Of a stretch of 64,000 bases of DNA, positions 59,568 through 64,000 are shown piece after piece. The DNA is from Sesamum alatum. Its lineage: Eukaryota; Streptophyta; Magnoliopsida; Lamiales; Pedaliaceae. Location of the stretch: NCBI GenBank assembly GCA_034509735.1, contig JACGWO010000007.1:558001-622000 (forward strand), read 5' to 3'. Each line of letters begins with the position of its first letter. Positions within the stretch are counted from its first letter, which is position 1. The translations under genes were made by a program, and so were the position numbers. Below the pieces are notes generated by a model, which was given only the letters and a program-made list of their open reading frames with translations, was not told the DNA's origin and did not search any database.

Positions 59568-60225
59568 TATAAAAAAAAGGAAAGAAAGAAAAGAAAAGAA
59601 AACTACATTAGGGATATTATTGGCATAACTAAAACTGGTGTCGCGGTGTCATTAATCGCCATTTGTGGGTGGAAAAGGCCTTTCCTTTATATATAGTATT
59701 AGATAAAGAAAATGGGTCTTATAGGTACAAAGTGTTAGTTTTTATACCACTACACCAAATTATGATAATACCAAAAATGCCCTTCAATTTCTCAATACAT
59801 GTAATGGAATTGACTATTCAATTAAGTTTCTTTAGAAAATTAATTCCATGCAATTATATGTACCAAAAAATTAAATTTACTCCCATTTTACTTAAGTTTA
59901 TTATTAATTGGAATAGAAACAACATATTAGTATTTATGTTGCATGTGTACATAATCATCGTTATCAATATACCATATATTGTACAAAATTTAACTTTTGA
60001 ATTTAATTTGAGTAAAATATGTATTGAAAATTAATGCATTAGAAAAAGTTATCGGACTTTTTTTTTTGTATATGAGGTTATAGAACAATGACAAATTTTA
60101 ACATATAGGAACAAATTATGAATCAACAAAATAAAAGCATTACTAAAAATTATATGTGGGTACTGCGTGCCATAAAAATATTAGTAAATATTATGCGCGC
60201 AGGTGCTACGTGCCAAAGTTTCTAG
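59568..60225. other. AT-rich DNA with Helitron family A fragments
   Basis: A reversed 5' fragment lies at about 59640-59700 (GGTGTCATTAATCGCCATTTGTGG). A forward 3' end is at about 60192-60225 (GCGCGCAGGTGCTACGTGCC..TTTCTAG before T). No gene is seen; the 123-codon frame at 59663-60034 is AT-driven. Confidence 0.45.
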
Positions 60226-60436
60226 TAATATATTAAAAAAAATACCATTTTCACTCATAATAGGCGGTTACTTACACCTCGACGCTAATTTTTTATTATA
60301 CCAATAATATCTCTAAGTTAGTTTCTTTTCTTTCTTTATTTTCTTCTCTATTTTTTTTAAATGTGTTATAATATATTTTAAAGTATGAAATATTATTTAT
60401 TATATGCACGCAGGAATAACGTGCCACGCCGACTAG
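60226..60436 (+). mobile_element. Helitron-like family A element, 3' part
   Basis: It contains the family signature (CTCATAATAGGCGGTTACTTACACC, CTAAGTTAGTTTCTTTTC) and ends TATGCACGCAGGAATAACGTGCCACGCCGACTAG before T. The hairpin is GCACGC/GCGTGC-like (one change). It follows directly on another copy's 3' end at 60225, so two copies sit head to tail. The 5' end lacks the TCTATACT start. Confidence 0.6.
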
Positions 60437-60678
60437 TAGAGATTTAGGTCAAGTTGGGGGAGCTGGCGAAAAGAACATATATGCAGAAATAGTGACACAA
60501 GTAAACTTTTTCCATTTTTTACTCATTTGTGTCCTTGTTTTTAAAAGTACGTTTCTCCCAAATTAGTACAGAATAACTTTTTGGTAATATAAATTAATCA
60601 TCATAATTTAATTATCATTATTGATGTTATCCCTATTAATTACTAATGAAATCAAAGTATTATTAAATACAAACTCAA

Positions 60679-61271
60679 CGAATATATAATTCAAAATGAA
60701 AGATGATGAAATCATTTCCACACGAAATTATTCAGATAAATTCAAATAATTCGTTATAATCGATTTGAAATCCTTATACCTACCCAAAATGTAAAATAAT
60801 TTTTTGGAGAGATGCCAACAATTTCAAATACAAATGATAACATGCTTTTCTTGTATATCCATCCCATCTCATCACCCCTTAAATTCGAAGTTAATAATAT
60901 AAATATTACTTATCGATGATCTCTTAGCTTAGTGATTAAAATTAAGGATTCATGACTTTAAAGGTCATGGATAAATATTGTTTGTATACAATAATAGTAA
61001 GGTGTTGTATTGAAATTTGAGGAGAGGATTTAGTCTAATGATTTAAAATGATGGTGCATTAAAAAAATTAAAATTCATCAATATTTCATGAACATATAAT
61101 TCCAAATGAAGGACGATGAAATCATTTGCACATGAAATTATTCAGATAAATTCAAATAAGTCATGACGATGGATTTGAAATTCTTATACCTACCCAAAAT
61201 GTAAAATAATTTTTTGGAGAGATGCCAACAATGTTCAAATACAAATGATAACATGTTTTTCTTGTATATGC
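60679..61271. repeat. 411-bp tandem duplication (first copy and left part of second copy)
   Basis: Bases about 60679-60980 recur at +411 (GATGAAATCATTTSCACAYGAAATTATTCAGATAAATTC, TACCTACCCAAAATGTAAAATAATTTTTTGGAGAGATGCCAACAAT in shared pieces). The second copy starts near 61090, is interrupted at 61271 by the LTR, and resumes at 62086. Both copies include a decayed SINE-like stretch. Confidence 0.75.
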
Positions 61272-62085
61272 TGTTGGGTTTTTACACCCACCAGTGACAA
61301 ACACCAGATTAAAGCCTTACTATTACAAGCAGGATGTAGAATCACAGAATATAACAATAGAGATAACAAACTTTACAGAATAGCAACTAAAATTCATAAG
61401 AAGGGGAAACAGGGGAAAGAAAGAATAAAGCTCTCAGGAACAACACACAGAGCTACGGCTTAGGGAGCCAAGATCCAGTAGCGAGCCGATACAACCACCA
61501 AGGCCGGCACCTAACTGCCGGTTGCACAAAGCCCAGAGATCACACAGATCACCACAGTCCACAAAGGACCAGACACACCCCTAGCCACACAGGCACAAGA
61601 GGGACATACCCACAAAAGGGACACACCCCTAGCCACACAGGCCTTATACTCCACTTAGGGTAAGGCACTAAGAACAACTAGGCACTAAGCTAAATCAAAT
61701 TTTGTAGAGGAAGGAGGAAGGAAAAACTAGTGCATATCTTATTTCTTTTTCGTGTGTTTTTTCGGATACAAAATCCGATGGTATAAATAGTGAGGGGGAG
61801 AGAGAAGCATGTCAGTAAGAGATTGGGGATAGAAGGAGGTACTCGGAAAAACCATGTAGGAGCAAGAACTCGAGGAGGCGGAAGGTTAACAGACAGAGGG
61901 AGGATGGGAGAAGTCTGAAGATGAAGAATGGGGGGGAAACCAAGTAAATAACCTAAAGACATGTGGGTTGGGTCGGGTCAAAGTGAAATGTGGGCCAAGG
62001 GGATTCTGGGCCTGGCCATCCAGACAGTTAGGTGGTGTGACATCGGGCTTAGGCCTCCCTTGAGGGTCATGGGCCATACTCAACA
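61272..62085 (+). mobile_element. Solo LTR (814 bp), perfect 5-bp target-site duplication
   Basis: It starts TGTTGGGTTTTTACACCC and ends GGCCATACTCAACA, with inverted ends TGTTG/CAACA. Flanks are TATGC at 61267-61271 and 62086-62090, identical. It carries a TATA box (TATAAATA near 61783-61790) and GC-richer content than its surroundings. No retrotransposon coding lies nearby, so it is a solo LTR, probably of copia type by its TGTTGG start. The short open frames inside are not genes. Confidence 0.8.
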
Positions 62086-62347
62086 TATGCATCCCATCTC
62101 ATCACCCCTTAAATTCAAAATTAATAATATAAATATTATTTATCAATCATCTCTTAGTTTAGTGGTTAATATTGAGGTTCTATGACTTTAGAGGTCATGG
62201 GTAGGTATTGTTTGTATACTGTAATAGTAATGTGTTGTTTAAACTTTAATTTATGTGATATTTTTGATATATGGTTGTTGTAATTGTCTTTGTTCGATTT
62301 ACTTCAATTAATAATATTTATCGCTTTCACTTTAAAAAATAAAAATA
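62086..62347 (+). mobile_element. Right part of the 411-bp duplication, containing a SINE family 1 copy
   Basis: After the LTR the second copy resumes (CATCCCATCTCATCACCCC). About 62148-62335 reads as a SINE: box A-like TTAGTTTAGTGGTTAATATTG, body GGTTGTTGTAATTGTCTTTG and tail AATTAATAATATTTATCGC. It has a poorer box B (GGTCATGGGTAGG). Confidence 0.55.
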
Positions 62348-62793
62348 TATATTATTTAAATTTTTTGTTTCCAATTATTTTCTTTTCCCCTTTAAAATTG
62401 TTCAAGGCCGGCCCAAGCCTTAGAATGACGTCGTGGGTGTATGGTTGAGTGGGCTTGGCCCAAAATTATCCTTCATCGTTGGGCTAGCAATATTTGAACT
62501 TTAGGAAGTATTTGAGTCATATTATTGCCACACAAATCATAAACACGCAAATTTACGAATCCATCGCCATTACTCATCGCTCTCGCTCTACTCACTCTCA
62601 CTCCACTCTCTCTCTGAACTTTCCTTCTCTGTACAGTGCGTGCACTCTGTGCTGTGCTCTGCTATCAATTATACAAGTGGTACAGCCTGTGGACAGCGAC
62701 AAATTAACTAACCGACATTCGTTGCGCCGGCATCAGTCCACATCAACGTGCGCCGCGGCCTGCGTATCGTGCGCCGCCGGCGTGCAGTCGCCA
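62348..62793 (+). promoter_or_regulatory. Promoter and leader region of the KEA-type antiporter gene
   Basis: GC content rises at about 62405, with GGCCCAAGCC (62412-62421), TGACGTCGTGGG and GGCCCAAAAT motifs (site II-like). The leader from about 62570 is CT-rich (CTCTCGCTCTACTCACTCTC). No upstream ATG is seen between 62494 and 62793. Confidence 0.5.
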
Positions 62794-64000
62794 ATGAGTA
62801 GATCTTCGGCTGTCGTTGTTGTACTATTTATTGCTTTGACTGCAATTGCGGTGCCGTTTGCTGCATCGGCAGATTTGCAATTGCTCGGCGACGGCGCGGT
62901 TTCCGCCGCTAATGCCACAATGGCCGAGTCGACTAGAAATAAGACTCGGCCGAAGGAGGACACCTTTGCTGATATGATCGATCGGGCCCTGGAGAAGGAA
63001 TTCACTGAGAATGAGGATCAGAACGAAGGTTTTGTTAGATCTCAACCTGCGTATTGCCTTTACTTAGCTTGGTTAACTTTTGTGGTGTTGTTTGCTTGTT
63101 ATGTTATGTGTTTGACTGGGGAGTAAATTGAGGTTTATTTGGTTTTACGAATTAGAAATTGCGGACGTGTGCTGGCACAGTAAGTTTTTGCATATTCTTC
63201 ATTGTTATCATATACTACAATGTGAGTTAAACGTGCTGAATTAGGGTGTAGAGTTGAGCTTTGCTAGGTTGAACTGGAGGCGAAATGATAAACTAATTTT
63301 TCTCAGTTTGATGAGAGGTTATTGGATTTGCTTTTGATAGCTTAAGATTCCGATATGGACTTAGGTTTAATGACTGTGTGGTTTTGAGTAATTTATGAAC
63401 ATCACTGGTTTTAGGCATAGTGCAAATCCCGATAACTGTGAGATTCAGTTTTAAGTTTTCTTTATTAGATTGCTTTGAGGATTCATGAGCATTTTCCTGT
63501 TTAGGTGTACGCTGAAATAGCATGTTCTTGTTTACTTTTATGGCTATATGTGGAAATAATTTGTTATTTGTTGTGACTTTTCTATAACCAAACATGGATG
63601 GGGATATACAGTTTGCTTGTCAGTCTATTTTCTTCAAAATTAAATTTGACTTGAATTTGCAGCAAATGATGCCGGTAGCTTCAACAATAGTGTTGCCGAG
63701 CAACAGGTTTGTCACATTGCACCTTCTCAACTCTTTTGATACTGTTGCTACATCATTTCTGTATGGGTTATCTTACATAAGTGGCTGAATAGACTTTAGA
63801 TGGAGTGATCAATGTGCCACCGTTCCAAGGATTTAATCCTTTTCTCTAATGCTTTGAAATTTGAGAATGACCAAAATCCGAAGTGACCCTTTACTGAAGT
63901 TTTTGGTTAGAACCAATTGCAAAGGATAAGACATTGTTGAATTGGATTAGCAGGTGTAGTTTTTCGTTTCCAGGAAGCTTGACTTGCATGGTGCTTAGCT
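62794..64000 (+). CDS. K+/H+ efflux antiporter, KEA4/5/6 type, N-terminal exons only
   Basis: Two coding exons are visible, 62794-63028 and 63663-63706; the rest lies beyond the window. Residues 1-26 (MSRSSAVVVVLFIALTAIAVPFAASA) are a signal peptide. The hallmark DTFADMIDRALEKEFTEN follows at about residues 51-68, then NEANDAGSFNNSVAEQQ across the splice (GAA G|CA). This soluble N-terminal region and its exon phase are specific to plant KEA4, KEA5 and KEA6, which carry out K+/H+ exchange in Golgi, trans-Golgi and prevacuolar membranes and help set luminal pH. The antiporter domain and KTN region are not in the window. The ATG at 62794 is the first in frame; reading through intron 1 gives an early stop. 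Confidence 0.9.

Noticed and set aside
59663..60034. 123-codon forward frame
   Set aside because: AT-driven composition, no domain, and it lies among Helitron and AT-rich repeat DNA.
61690..61962. 90-codon minus-strand frame
   Set aside because: It lies wholly inside the solo LTR and has no domain.
62494..62793. In-frame extension of the KEA-type protein upstream of 62794
   Set aside because: It has no ATG; the signal peptide starts at 62794, and the extension is the CT-rich leader.
1..64000. CRISPR arrays, operons, riboswitches and bacterial-type features
   Set aside because: No spaced direct repeats or co-directional tight gene clusters; gene structure is plant nuclear throughout.

Overview
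The window is nuclear DNA from a flowering plant, almost certainly a eudicot and possibly an asterid. The genes have many short introns with GT..AG borders. The gene set is plant-specific: the photorespiratory glycine decarboxylase P-protein, a CBL calcium sensor, RTE1, CGLD27 and a KEA antiporter. The spaces between genes are very AT-rich and packed with plant transposable elements. The species cannot be named from sequence alone. I joined exons by eye, using splice consensus, reading frame and family knowledge. No search or alignment was run.

Layout. 1-245 (-): N-terminus of an NDR1/HIN1-like protein, cut by the window edge. 246-10210: gene-free, with a solo LTR, Helitron-like elements, a tRNA-like SINE and fold-back elements. 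10211-11110 (-): DUF4408/DUF761 protein of the A70 type. 15691-20323 (+): mitochondrial glycine decarboxylase P-protein, 15 coding exons. 20324-26020: a higher-GC, organelle-like block and a 1.15-kb element with roughly 280-bp inverted arms. 26021-32907 (+): Raf-like MAPKKK with an EDR1 domain, 13 exons, closest to Arabidopsis At5g11850. 34097-35726 (+): CGLD27. 36166-38000: a perfect 80-bp tandem duplication and a decayed LINE. 41183-42449 (+): RTE1/RTH. 43768-47085 (-): a conserved plant protein of unknown function, 6 exons, with two fold-back elements in its last intron. 48174-51867 (-): CBL10-type calcineurin B-like protein, 9 exons. 52000-62500: a transposon graveyard holding fold-back MITEs, a decayed gypsy gag with a small LTR, Helitrons, a SINE and a solo LTR. 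62794-64000 (+): the first two coding exons of a KEA4/5/6-type K+/H+ antiporter, which runs off the window.

The genes are independent units and form no operon-like system. Several touch stress or hormone signalling (NHL, A70, Raf-like MAPKKK, RTE1, CBL10, KEA), but their closeness is probably incidental. The clearest less-described structure is a family of fold-back, Mutator-like MITEs with ends near GGGTAAATTACA / TGTAATTTACCC. Three copies have perfect 9-bp target-site duplications and three more have 8/9 matches. Other points of note are a gypsy LTR of only 205 bp with about 40-bp inverted ends, an upstream ORF overlapping the MAPKKK start codon, and an 814-bp solo LTR with a perfect 5-bp duplication inserted into an older 411-bp tandem duplication.
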